Shown in pieces: positions 1 through 5,017 of a stretch of DNA of 5,831 nucleotides. Within the stretch, counting starts at the first letter, position 1, and every line of letters starts with the position of its first letter. Origin of the DNA: Dehalococcoidia bacterium UBA7891 (GTDB lineage Bacteria; Chloroflexota; Dehalococcoidia; Lucifugimonadales; UBA826); assembly GCA_002500485.1 (NCBI GenBank), contig DLRJ01000012.1, positions 1,176 through 7,006 on the forward strand, read 5' to 3'. Under the pieces are notes generated by a model. That model was not told the DNA's origin, ran no database searches, and saw only the letters and a list, made by a program, of their open reading frames with translations. The translations under genes were made by a program, and so were the position numbers.

Positions 1-153
1 GTGATTTACATTGGCTACTGGGTAGTTCTCATAACAGGACGCTATCCGAAGGGTCTGTTCCATTTTGGAGTGGGCGTACAAAGGTGGGGTTTCCGAATTG
101 ACGCTTGGATGAACGGATGGACTGATTCCTATCCACCATTTAGCCTCCGCTAG
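1..153 (+). CDS. C-terminal part of a DUF4389-like membrane protein (5' end outside window)
   Basis: The first frame is open from base 1 to a TAG at 151-153 and gives 50 residues. It begins with a hydrophobic stretch (IYIGYWVVLITG), continues with GRYPKGLFHFGVGVQRWGFR and ends YPPFSLR. The pattern G-R-Y-P-x-G-L-F followed by V-G-V-x-R-W and a terminal Y-P-P-F-S-L is what I know from the C-terminus of DUF4389 proteins, small bacterial membrane proteins of unknown function. The start and the earlier membrane segments lie upstream of the window. The GTG at base 1 is probably an internal valine rather than the start. The molecular role is unknown. Putative repeat R1 begins 7 bp after the stop. 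Confidence 0.72.
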   Translation: MIYIGYWVVLITGRYPKGLFHFGVGVQRWGFRIDAWMNGWTDSYPPFSLR

Positions 154-159
154 ACATCT

Positions 160-284
160 TTGTAAACAGGGATTTCTGCTGACGCCTAAATAATCTTCAA
201 AGGTGTGTGGGGCGGTATGCTCGCTGGATGAGTAGGCAAATAAACATATAAATTATCACTTTTTGGCTATTTGATGTTTATCAA
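160..284 (+). repeat. Putative divergent copy R1 of the intergenic repeat family
   Basis: The stretch 190-237 (ATAATCTTCAAA, then TGTGTGG, then TATGCTCGCTGGAT, then TAGGC) aligns with the cores of R2 and R4 and shares TATGCTCGCTGGAT with R2. Possible outer arms are TTGTAAACA at 160-168 and TGTTTATCAA at 275-284, nine pairs with one bulged base. An inner pair GCCTA/TAGGC (184-188, 233-237) also exists. The core similarity is fairly convincing. The outer boundaries are weak and could be chance, and they would overlap the promoter of the next gene. Confidence 0.35.
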
Positions 285-299
285 CTCAATTCCTATAGT
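271..299 (+). promoter_or_regulatory. Sigma-70-type promoter for the 206-residue protein gene
   Basis: TTGATG at 271-276 (-35) is followed by exactly 17 bp and then TATAGT at 294-299 (-10). Transcription would start near 306 and give a leader of about 39 nt ending in the AAGGAG ribosome site at 334-339. A small inverted repeat TTGAT-GTTT-ATCAA lies over the -35 region (272-285) and could be an operator, but this is only inference. Confidence 0.6.
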
Positions 300-344
300 T
301 CACTACAGATTAAATTCACCCAAATTGAGAGAAAAGGAGTTTAT

Positions 345-965
345 ATGTCGTATTTTATTAATTTCCTAAGAGTGCCAAAGGCAGGAAAGACTTTCGAGGT
401 TTTAGAGGCAATGAAAAAGGCCCACTCTGCAACCGGCCGGCCAGGAAATATCACTATCCCTGTTAGCGGTGCCAATCTTGGACAACCAAGACCAGGGCTC
501 ATTTCGCTTGTTGGTGGGTTCGAAACATTAGATGACATAGACCAAATGCAAAATGGGTTTACGGATAATGGAGAAGCTCAGAAAAGACAGGCTGAGATTG
601 ATGAACTCTGTGACAAGACCAATTATTTTGTTTCAGAAATGATAGGAGGCCCGGAATTTCCTGATGGTTATCAAGCTACGATTATCTCACGATTGGGAAT
701 GATTGCTAAACCAGGGGATACTGCAGAGTTAATAGAGAGATTGTTGGACGTCAGAGAAAAATTAGGTGGCCAACCTAAGAACGTTATAAGCAGGCCATTA
801 GCTGGCCCAATAGGCCAGGTCAGAGTCACTATGTTTGGTACTAGTCTGCAAGATGTAGAAGACAGGCGAGTTGCATCGTTAAAGCATTTAGGAAATATAC
901 CTAAATTAATATCTGGCAGCCCAATTAGAAATCTGGGACGCATCGTGTACAGTAGCCGAGGTTAA
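345..965 (+). CDS. Hypothetical soluble protein with two repeated ferredoxin-like (dimeric alpha/beta-barrel-like) halves
   Basis: This is a 206-residue protein without signal peptide or membrane segments. The ATG at 345 is supported by AAGGAG at 334-339 with 5 nt spacing. I see an internal duplication. Residues 3-69 and 109-174 follow the same order: a beta strand, a charged helix (about 14-29 and 124-140), a G-R/Q-P-x-N strand entry (31-35; 141-146), a loop ending G-x-x-G-Q-x-R (42-49; 154-160), a hydrophobic strand, and a helix rich in Leu and Asp (LDDID; LQDVED). Such beta-alpha-beta repeats fit a fused dimeric alpha/beta barrel, as in EthD, NIPSNAP or antibiotic-biosynthesis monooxygenase-type domains. 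That fold is inference, and no catalytic residues are recognisable. Arg49 and Arg160 occupy equivalent places. The gene has its own promoter and a 3' hairpin, so it is probably monocistronic. Confidence 0.85.
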   Translation: MSYFINFLRVPKAGKTFEVLEAMKKAHSATGRPGNITIPVSGANLGQPRPGLISLVGGFETLDDIDQMQNGFTDNGEAQKRQAEIDELCDKTNYFVSEMIGGPEFPDGYQATIISRLGMIAKPGDTAELIERLLDVREKLGGQPKNVISRPLAGPIGQVRVTMFGTSLQDVEDRRVASLKHLGNIPKLISGSPIRNLGRIVYSSRG

Positions 966-976
966 GGAATTACCGT

Positions 977-1016
977 AAAGCTGGACTGTCCTAATTGCAT
1001 AAGGCAATCCAGCTTT
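977..1016 (+). terminator. Hairpin after the 206-residue protein gene, possible terminator
   Basis: AAAGCTGGA (977-985) and TCCAGCTTT (1008-1016) form a perfect 9-bp stem starting 12 bp after the stop codon. The intervening 22 nt can pair further (CCT...AGG). The T tract is short (CTTTCAAT), so it is not a textbook intrinsic terminator, and a 3'-end stabilising hairpin is the alternative. It lies immediately before repeat R2. Confidence 0.5.
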
Positions 1017-1017
1017 C

Positions 1018-1116
1018 AATACCGTCCTTTATTATTTAAAAATCTGTGCCGTACTATGCTCGCTGGATAGAGATAGCTAGAGATGAAGCCCCTTTGAATG
1101 TTGAGTAACGGTTATT
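1018..1116 (+). repeat. Copy R2 of the ~100-bp intergenic repeat
   Basis: The core TCTGTGCCGTACTATGCTC (1043-1061) is identical over 19 bp to R6 (4171-4189). It is followed by ATAGAGATAG (also in R6) and GAAGCCCC (1085-1092, also in R7). The apical hairpin TAT-g-CTC-N8-GAG-ATA occupies 1055-1075, the same 21-nt size as in R6. The outer arms AATACCGT (1018-1025) and ACGGTTATT (1108-1116) pair over 8 bp with one bulged base. The right arm ends 8 nt before the SDR start codon. Confidence 0.75.
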
Positions 1117-1124
1117 ATTAAAAG

Positions 1125-1853
1125 ATGAAAATCTTAATCGTTGGTGCAACGGGAAAAACAGGTTTACGTCTTGTAACGCAGCTCTTGGCAGAGGGACATT
1201 CCGTGACCGCCATTGTCCGCACGGCTGAGAAGCTACCTCAAAATATCAGGAATCACGAGAATCTTTCCATAACCACTTCCACTATTTTGGATATGAACTA
1301 TGAGGATGTTATACAACACGTTGAAAATCGTGATGCCATCGTATCCTGCTTAGGACATACTGTGGATTTTCGGGGTCTTTTTGGACATCCTAGGCGACTT
1401 GTTTCCGATTCAGTTCATCGCTTGTGCCAAGCCGTTCAAACTAATAATCCAAGTAACCCCGTCAAATTACTATTGATGAGTTCGGTGGGCTGCCGAAATT
1501 CCGACGCTGAAGAGAAAATTTCTTTTGCCCAATTATGTGTAATTGGCTTGCTGCGCCTCCTGGTACCACCTCATTCCGACAATGAAAAAGCCGCAAATTA
1601 CCTTAGGACTATGATTGGACAAAATCATTCATATATAGAATGGGCTGCTATACGACCAGATGATTTGATTGAAGACGATGAAGTTACTCCATATTCCATC
1701 CATTCCTCCCCCATTAGGTCTATTTTCAATGCAGGAAAGACAAGCCGGATTAATGTCGCTCATTTTATGGTGCAGCTAATCACAGATACTGGAACATGGT
1801 CTAAATGGAAAGGACATATGCCTGTAATTTATAACGATGTGACTGATAGCTGA
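1125..1853 (+). CDS. Atypical SDR, NAD(P)-binding Rossmann-fold protein (NAD(P)H-binding / NmrA-like type)
   Basis: The 242-residue protein opens with a strand and the dinucleotide-binding motif GATGKTG (residues 7-13). Arg32 after AIV is placed to contact an NADPH phosphate. DAIVSCLGH (70-78) and KLLLMSSVG (114-122) are the usual 4th and 5th strands of atypical SDRs. The catalytic YxxxK of classical SDRs is missing, and a DNEKAANYL helix (152-160) stands in its place. WAAIRPDDL (173-181) and TSRINVAHFM (206-215) match the C-terminal pattern of the family. It is cytosolic, and the substrate cannot be told: it may be an oxidoreductase, an epimerase-like enzyme or a redox-sensing NmrA-like protein. 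An in-frame TAA at 1119-1121 rules out a longer form with this ATG as the first possible start. No Shine-Dalgarno sequence is visible. Repeats R2 and R3 lie on either side. Confidence 0.9.
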   Translation: MKILIVGATGKTGLRLVTQLLAEGHSVTAIVRTAEKLPQNIRNHENLSITTSTILDMNYEDVIQHVENRDAIVSCLGHTVDFRGLFGHPRRLVSDSVHRLCQAVQTNNPSNPVKLLLMSSVGCRNSDAEEKISFAQLCVIGLLRLLVPPHSDNEKAANYLRTMIGQNHSYIEWAAIRPDDLIEDDEVTPYSIHSSPIRSIFNAGKTSRINVAHFMVQLITDTGTWSKWKGHMPVIYNDVTDS

Positions 1854-1856
1854 TTG

Positions 1857-1963
1857 AGTAGTTAAAGGCGCCATTATAGATAATTCAAAATGATGTGTGG
1901 ACAATGGCTAATGATAGTTGTGGGCTGCAAGGACTAAGGGGTACTAATCTAGCTGTAACTACT
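1857..1963 (+). repeat. Copy R3 of the ~100-bp intergenic repeat
   Basis: It contains a 22-bp segment (1870-1891, GCCATTATAG...TTCAAAAT) identical to 4149-4170 in R6. The next bases, TGTGTGG then an ATGGCT-type core, align with R4. The outer arms AGTAGTTAAAG (1857-1867) and CTGTAACTACT (1953-1963) pair at 10 of 11 positions, eight of them contiguous. The left arm begins 3 bp after the SDR stop codon. The middle of the element is the most divergent of the clear copies and lacks the CTCT/AGAG hairpin. GCCATT/AATGGC (1870-1875, 1903-1908) offers a different inner stem. Confidence 0.65.
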
Positions 1964-2007
1964 ATTTATGTGACATTATCCTTCTGAATACATTTCAGGA
2001 GGATGAT

Positions 2008-2517
2008 ATGGAAACAGCGCTAATTGTTGCCATAGCCCAGATAGCAACAGGAATAGCCACCTTAGTGGTAGCCTTGTTCTTGGCCGCTCAGCTGCTAATA
2101 CAGAAAAGCCAACTTGAAATCGCCCATCAGGATTCGGTAAGGGAATTGGGATTTGCTGCTCGAACTAGAAATGAAGAGTTAATACTAGCTAGGTTAACTA
2201 ATAAATCTCTTCTCAATTCCTATTTGAAAGTTGGAGCAGGCCTTGAAACTCCCAGCGATGAAGAAACACACCAGTTCATGAATTACATGCGCCTTTCATA
2301 TCTTCAGATGATTAACGAATGGCGGTTGGGTGTGAATGACCAAAATGTCGAATATTTCAAGGGACGATTAGGTGTGTTAATGGGGAGTGTTGGCGAGCGA
2401 AGATACTACCTAACAAATGGAAAAATAATCGTTGGAACCGTATTTGGGCTTAGCGATTTAGTCAATTTAGGCGACATGGTTTATGAAGAATTGCAGGGAA
2501 GGCCTGTTCCTGCATAA
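2008..2517 (+). CDS. Hypothetical protein with one N-terminal membrane segment
   Basis: This 169-residue protein has a strong ribosome site, AGGAGG at 1997-2002, 5 nt before the ATG. Residues 5-31 form one hydrophobic span (ALIVAIAQIATGIATLVVAL and following), then QKSQLEIAHQ begins a charged helical cytoplasmic domain, possibly coiled coil around 32-65. The rest (85-165) is predicted mostly helical, with aromatic-rich segments such as YMRLSYLQMINEWR. This layout (membrane anchor, helix, compact helical domain) occurs in many poorly characterised environmental bacterial proteins, some labelled DUF4760 or DUF6082. I cannot assign one, and the function is unknown. The last eight or so codons and the TAA stop lie inside repeat R4, so the C-terminus may have been remodelled by it. 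Confidence 0.82.
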   Translation: METALIVAIAQIATGIATLVVALFLAAQLLIQKSQLEIAHQDSVRELGFAARTRNEELILARLTNKSLLNSYLKVGAGLETPSDEETHQFMNYMRLSYLQMINEWRLGVNDQNVEYFKGRLGVLMGSVGERRYYLTNGKIIVGTVFGLSDLVNLGDMVYEELQGRPVPA

Positions 2518-2589
2518 TTCAAAATCTGTGTGGCGATAGGCTCCATGTGTAGATAGGCGTAAAAGACGAACCCCTTAATACATTCCTGC
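2493..2589 (+). repeat. Copy R4 of the ~100-bp intergenic repeat, overlapping the preceding gene's 3' end
   Basis: ATAATTCAAAATCTGTG (2514-2530) matches R6 and R7. TGTGTGG, ATAGGCTC, TAGATAGG and GACGAACCCC follow in the same order as in the other copies. The outer arms GCAGGGAA (2493-2500) and TTCCTGC (2583-2589) pair over 7 bp with one bulge, giving a 97-bp element. The left arm and the stop codon TAA (2515-2517) of the 169-residue protein gene lie within it. A competing local hairpin is possible because TTCCTGC also occurs at 2507-2513. Confidence 0.65.
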
Positions 2590-2611
2590 TAGAGCTGGTA
2601 CCATTAAATGG

Positions 2612-2730
2612 GCACCTCAGTTCCTGGAGGTCTAGAAATAGACGCGAACACTCCATGAGCGTCAAGCTCACTGGGGCTGGGGTGACCGTGCACCTACTGA
2701 TTAAGAATCAGTCATTGTGGAATTACGTGC
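2612..2730 (+). repeat. Putative decayed copy R5 of the intergenic repeat
   Basis: GCTCACTGG (2666-2674) matches the R2 core GCTCGCTGG at 8 of 9 bases. The right end CATTGTGGAATTACGTGCGA (2713-2732) matches the right end of R6 at 17 of 20. Possible arms are GCACCTCAGTTCC (2612-2624) and GGAATTACGTGC (2719-2730), about 10 of 13 paired. The conserved TTCAAAATCTGTG block is missing, so it is either a degenerate copy directly next to R4 or a chance assembly of shared fragments. Confidence 0.32.
2696..2712. repeat. Perfect short inverted repeat
   Basis: ACTGATT and AATCAGT form a 7-bp perfect stem around AAG. No T tract follows on either strand, so it is not a convincing terminator. It sits inside putative repeat R5 and may be part of its fold. 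Confidence 0.45.
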
Positions 2731-2865
2731 GAATGTTTGGTGGTGACGCCGCTGGGACGCTACCCGTCATGATTAATTAGGATTCAGTGCCTTGGTTAAA
2801 CCTCGTATTAGCTCGGTGAATTCAGCTACAATTTGATTATAAGAGTTATTTTGTTGAGAGTGGTT

Positions 2866-4110
2866 TTATCTTTCCTTCTTTAAGGGAAAAGATGATTTTG
2901 CAAATAATAACGAGGCCGAAACCGAGGCAAGGGCTGAAGTGATTAAAGCAAAATAAACTGATTTTACGACAGATATTATGGCCATTATTGGACCAGCCGA
3001 CATTTCCCCAAAAGATGTAGATTGACTAATTATTGATATTAGCGTCGCCCTCTCAGAGCTTTGAACACCTCTGTTTACAAATGCTATACGTAGTGGATAC
3101 ATCGATTCTTCTACAGCAATTAAAAGCCAGTATGAAAAGAGTGCTAAAACAAACCCATTGGCGGCTCCGAAAACTAAAGCAGACAAGCCTAAAACGAAGG
3201 TTGAGAAAGTTAAAGCACGTGATACTGAAAGAAGACTTTCGGTCTTTACCACTTTTCCCACAAGAAAAGTACCAAAAAGTGCCGCTAGATAGCCACCACC
3301 TTTAATGATGCCAAACCAGCCTAGTTCGCTAGACTCCACATCATTGGTCGTACCAAATGTAAGGTAATTCATAAAAGATATACTCGGCATATTTTGAAGG
3401 TTGAGCATGATGTGTGGCATGAACCTCATAGAAGTTTCCATAGTCACACCTATACAAACCGAGGTAACTATACCGATGAACATAAGGTGATTAGTTTTGA
3501 GCCTTAACCAGAAACCTTCAGGAAGAATAGATACCCTACCTTTTATCCGACTAGTTCTTCTAATAAATCCCGTCTCCGGCATATGCAGTAATAGGAAAAC
3601 CATCAGTGAAGCGTAGAAGAATGCTGCTGTAATGAATGGGAGGCGAGGGTTTATTCCTGCAAGAACAATGGAAGGAATGATGCTAAGTATTCCTCCTGCC
3701 ATCTGCCATTGGGCGCCTTTAATAAATGCCTTGTTAGCCTTTGCCTCACCTATTTCGTCAGAGAGCCATGCTTCTTGTGCACCACTTATAAACGAGTACC
3801 CAATACCCCATGAGAACATTCCCAATCCGATTCCAGTAAAAGTTGGAGATAATCCCACGGTTGCGATGGAAGCACTCATTACGAAAAGGCCTATTAATAT
3901 AGAGCCCTTCCTACTATATCGGTCGGCCATTATTCCGGTTGGAACCTCCGCCATAAACACAGCGAGCTCCATTGCAGTACCAATGAGTATTAATTGGTAA
4001 GCTTCCAAGTGTCCGTGCCGCACAGCGTAAACCCCATAAGTTACGGTTGCCAGAGAAAAGAAAAAATTGTCACAAAAGTTTATGAGGTAATAGAGCTTTT
4101 CGGACTTCAT
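2866..4110 (-). CDS. Major facilitator superfamily (MFS) transporter, drug-exporter-like
   Basis: A 414-residue integral membrane protein with about 12 hydrophobic segments, the usual size for MFS. After the second span, residues 55-68 read EVPTGIMADRYSRK. This combines the E-x-P-T-G seen in many exporter-like MFS proteins with motif A (G-x-x-x-D-R-x-x-R-K), the cytoplasmic loop that gates the carrier. A basic central loop (about 184-192, RRTSRIKGR) separates the two six-helix halves, and the C-terminus is short and basic (KKER). It probably moves a small molecule outward using the proton gradient, and the substrate cannot be inferred. The gene is transcribed alone on the minus strand, convergent with the 169-residue protein gene and divergent from the Yip1 gene. 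The ATG at 4110 lacks a Shine-Dalgarno sequence: the leader just before it is the pyrimidine-rich CACCTCCACC. No better in-frame start is apparent. Confidence 0.93.
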   Translation of the reverse strand: MKSEKLYYLINFCDNFFFSLATVTYGVYAVRHGHLEAYQLILIGTAMELAVFMAEVPTGIMADRYSRKGSILIGLFVMSASIATVGLSPTFTGIGLGMFSWGIGYSFISGAQEAWLSDEIGEAKANKAFIKGAQWQMAGGILSIIPSIVLAGINPRLPFITAAFFYASLMVFLLLHMPETGFIRRTSRIKGRVSILPEGFWLRLKTNHLMFIGIVTSVCIGVTMETSMRFMPHIMLNLQNMPSISFMNYLTFGTTNDVESSELGWFGIIKGGGYLAALFGTFLVGKVVKTESLLSVSRALTFSTFVLGLSALVFGAANGFVLALFSYWLLIAVEESMYPLRIAFVNRGVQSSERATLISIISQSTSFGEMSAGPIMAIISVVKSVYFALITSALASVSASLLFAKSSFPLKKER

Positions 4111-4141
4111 CGGCAGGTGGAGGTGTAATGAAATTTCTTAA

Positions 4142-4253
4142 GCACGTTGCCATTATAGATAATTCAAAATTCTGTGCCGTACTATGCTCTCTGAATAGAG
4201 ATAGACAATGGCGAACCACCTTACTGGTTAAGAGCCATAATGGCATTACGTGC
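4142..4253 (+). repeat. Copy R6 of the ~100-bp intergenic repeat, best-preserved inverted-repeat ends
   Basis: The left arm is GCACGT (4142-4147) plus TGCCATTAT (4148-4156). The right arm is ATAATGGCA (4237-4245), TT, then ACGTGC (4248-4253). All 15 left-arm bases pair, with a 2-nt bulge on the right. Inside are the 22 bp shared with R3, the 19 bp shared with R2, the hairpin TAT-g-CTCT-CTGAAT-AGAG-ATA (4183-4203), and a second hairpin TGGC-g-AACC-N8-GGTT-N4-GCCA (4209-4237). The element fills the divergent gap between the MFS and Yip1 genes and looks like a folded RNA or a MITE-like unit without coding capacity. Confidence 0.78.
4152..4157 (-). promoter_or_regulatory. Possible -10 element for the MFS gene inside repeat R6
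   Basis: On the minus strand this hexamer reads TATAAT, a perfect -10, about 41 bp before the MFS start codon. It would give a leader of about 35 nt. The sequence 17 bp upstream (around ACGGCA) is a poor -35, so the promoter would be weak or need an activator. The same hexamer in R3 (1873-1878) points into the 3' end of the SDR gene, so it is a property of the repeat and not only of this gene. Confidence 0.3.
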
Positions 4254-4314
4254 GAGTTACTGTGGTAAAAACAACACCGAAAATTCCTAGATAGGTTAAT
4301 GTCATTGTGGAATC

Positions 4315-4332
4315 ATATAAGGTATATAAGGT
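4315..4332 (+). repeat. Tandem 9-bp direct repeat upstream of the Yip1 gene
   Basis: ATATAAGGT occurs twice head to tail, at 4315-4323 and 4324-4332, ending 24 bp before the start codon. The AT-rich units offer overlapping -10-like hexamers (TATAAG, TATATA), but no well-spaced -35 is seen. It may be the core promoter or a regulator site. Just before it, GTCATTGTGGAAT (4301-4313) repeats 2711-2723 exactly. Confidence 0.5.
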
Positions 4333-4356
4333 CCATTATAAAGGGAGGTTTGAAAC

Positions 4357-4896
4357 ATGGCTTCTGAAGGTACTCACAGCATGATTGAACGGATGATAAG
4401 AGCCTCTCGTCTTGACGTACATATATTCGAAGAGGTGGAGGCCGACACGTCGGCGACAAGGCAGGCCCTTTTGGTTGTTGCCCTTGTCGCATTGGCAACT
4501 GGGATAGCATCTGTGGGTACTACCGGACCCATCGGAGTATTCGTAGGGGTTGTATTAGCTATCGTTGGATGGGCGTTTTGGGCTTGGATAGTGCATCTCA
4601 TAGGCACGAAGATAATGCCATCACATTCGACTCACGCAGATTGGGGGCAATTAGCACGTACTTTGGGCTTTGCTCAATCCCCAGGCATATTCAGAGTGTT
4701 GGGGTTCGTACCCGTCATAGGTAACATTATCTTCGCGGTCGCATCTATCTGGATGCTCGTTGCAATGGTCGTAGCCGTGCGTCAGGCACTGGATTACACA
4801 TCAACCCGGAGGGCGATTGCCGTAGTCCTGATAGGTTTCATCCCGTACCTGCTGCTCATATCCATAGCATTTGCCGTTCTGGGGGCTCTAGGGTGA
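4357..4896 (+). CDS. Yip1-domain integral membrane protein
   Basis: A 179-residue protein. The ATG at 4357 follows AGGGAGG (4342-4348) by 8 nt, which favours it over the internal ATG at 4381. A charged N-terminal helix (9-36, MIERMIRASRLDVHIFEEVE) leads into about five hydrophobic segments: 37-54, 58-83, 110-128, 126-142 and 153-178. The sequence LGFAQSPG...LGFVPVIG (103-122) and MVVAVRQALDYTSTRRAI (137-154) follow the pattern of bacterial Yip1 (PF04893) proteins. It acts in the cytoplasmic membrane and its function in bacteria is unknown. GC is 51.7 % by my count, against 35.7 % for the DUF2721 gene next door, with more G/C at third codon positions, which suggests a different recent origin. 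It is divergent from the MFS gene. Confidence 0.88.
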   Translation: MASEGTHSMIERMIRASRLDVHIFEEVEADTSATRQALLVVALVALATGIASVGTTGPIGVFVGVVLAIVGWAFWAWIVHLIGTKIMPSHSTHADWGQLARTLGFAQSPGIFRVLGFVPVIGNIIFAVASIWMLVAMVVAVRQALDYTSTRRAIAVVLIGFIPYLLLISIAFAVLGALG

Positions 4897-5017
4897 ATGA
4901 GACGTCAAACAGAGGTTGAGCTTACTAGCTGTAAGAGAGTATTACCATCGCCATTTTAGGCATCGGGTTTTAGACGCTAAATTTGCTTATATTGCTGAGA
5001 AAGTCTACGAGTGACTT

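Larger units (their letters stand above)
2518..2865. other. Gene-free gap of 348 bp between convergent genes, filled with repeat material
   Basis: The gap holds the rest of repeat R4, the putative copy R5 (2612-2730) and several small palindromes: CCATT-A-AATGG at 2601-2611, GTCT/AGAC near 2630-2643, and ACTGATT/AATCAGT at 2696-2712. Bases 2713-2732 match 4236-4255 in R6 at 17 of 20 positions. One frame stays open from 2553 to a TAG at 2778-2780, with an ATG at 2655 giving 41 codons. It has no ribosome site and no recognisable product, so I do not call it a gene. No clear bidirectional terminator is seen before the MFS stop. Confidence 0.6.

Noticed and set aside
2755..2766. GGACGCTACCCG resembling GGACGCTATCCG (37-48) in the DUF4389 coding end, perhaps a gene remnant
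   Set aside because: Eleven of 12 bases match, but neighbouring codons in that frame show none of the other DUF4389 residues, so it is probably chance.
2655..2780. Small + strand frame of 41 codons from ATG 2655
   Set aside because: There is no ribosome site at a workable distance, the frame overlaps repeat-like sequence, and the product resembles nothing I know. The frame being open from 2553 is modest evidence only.
3033..4000. Plus-strand open frames opposite the MFS gene (3033-3305, 3632-4000)
   Set aside because: They are antisense shadows of a clear MFS coding sequence with low-complexity or unlikely translations. The same applies to frames opposite the 206-residue, Yip1 and DUF2721 genes.
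4921..4935. CTTAC/GTAAG hairpin as terminator of the Yip1 gene
   Set aside because: The stem is only 5 bp, AT-rich, with no T tract after it.
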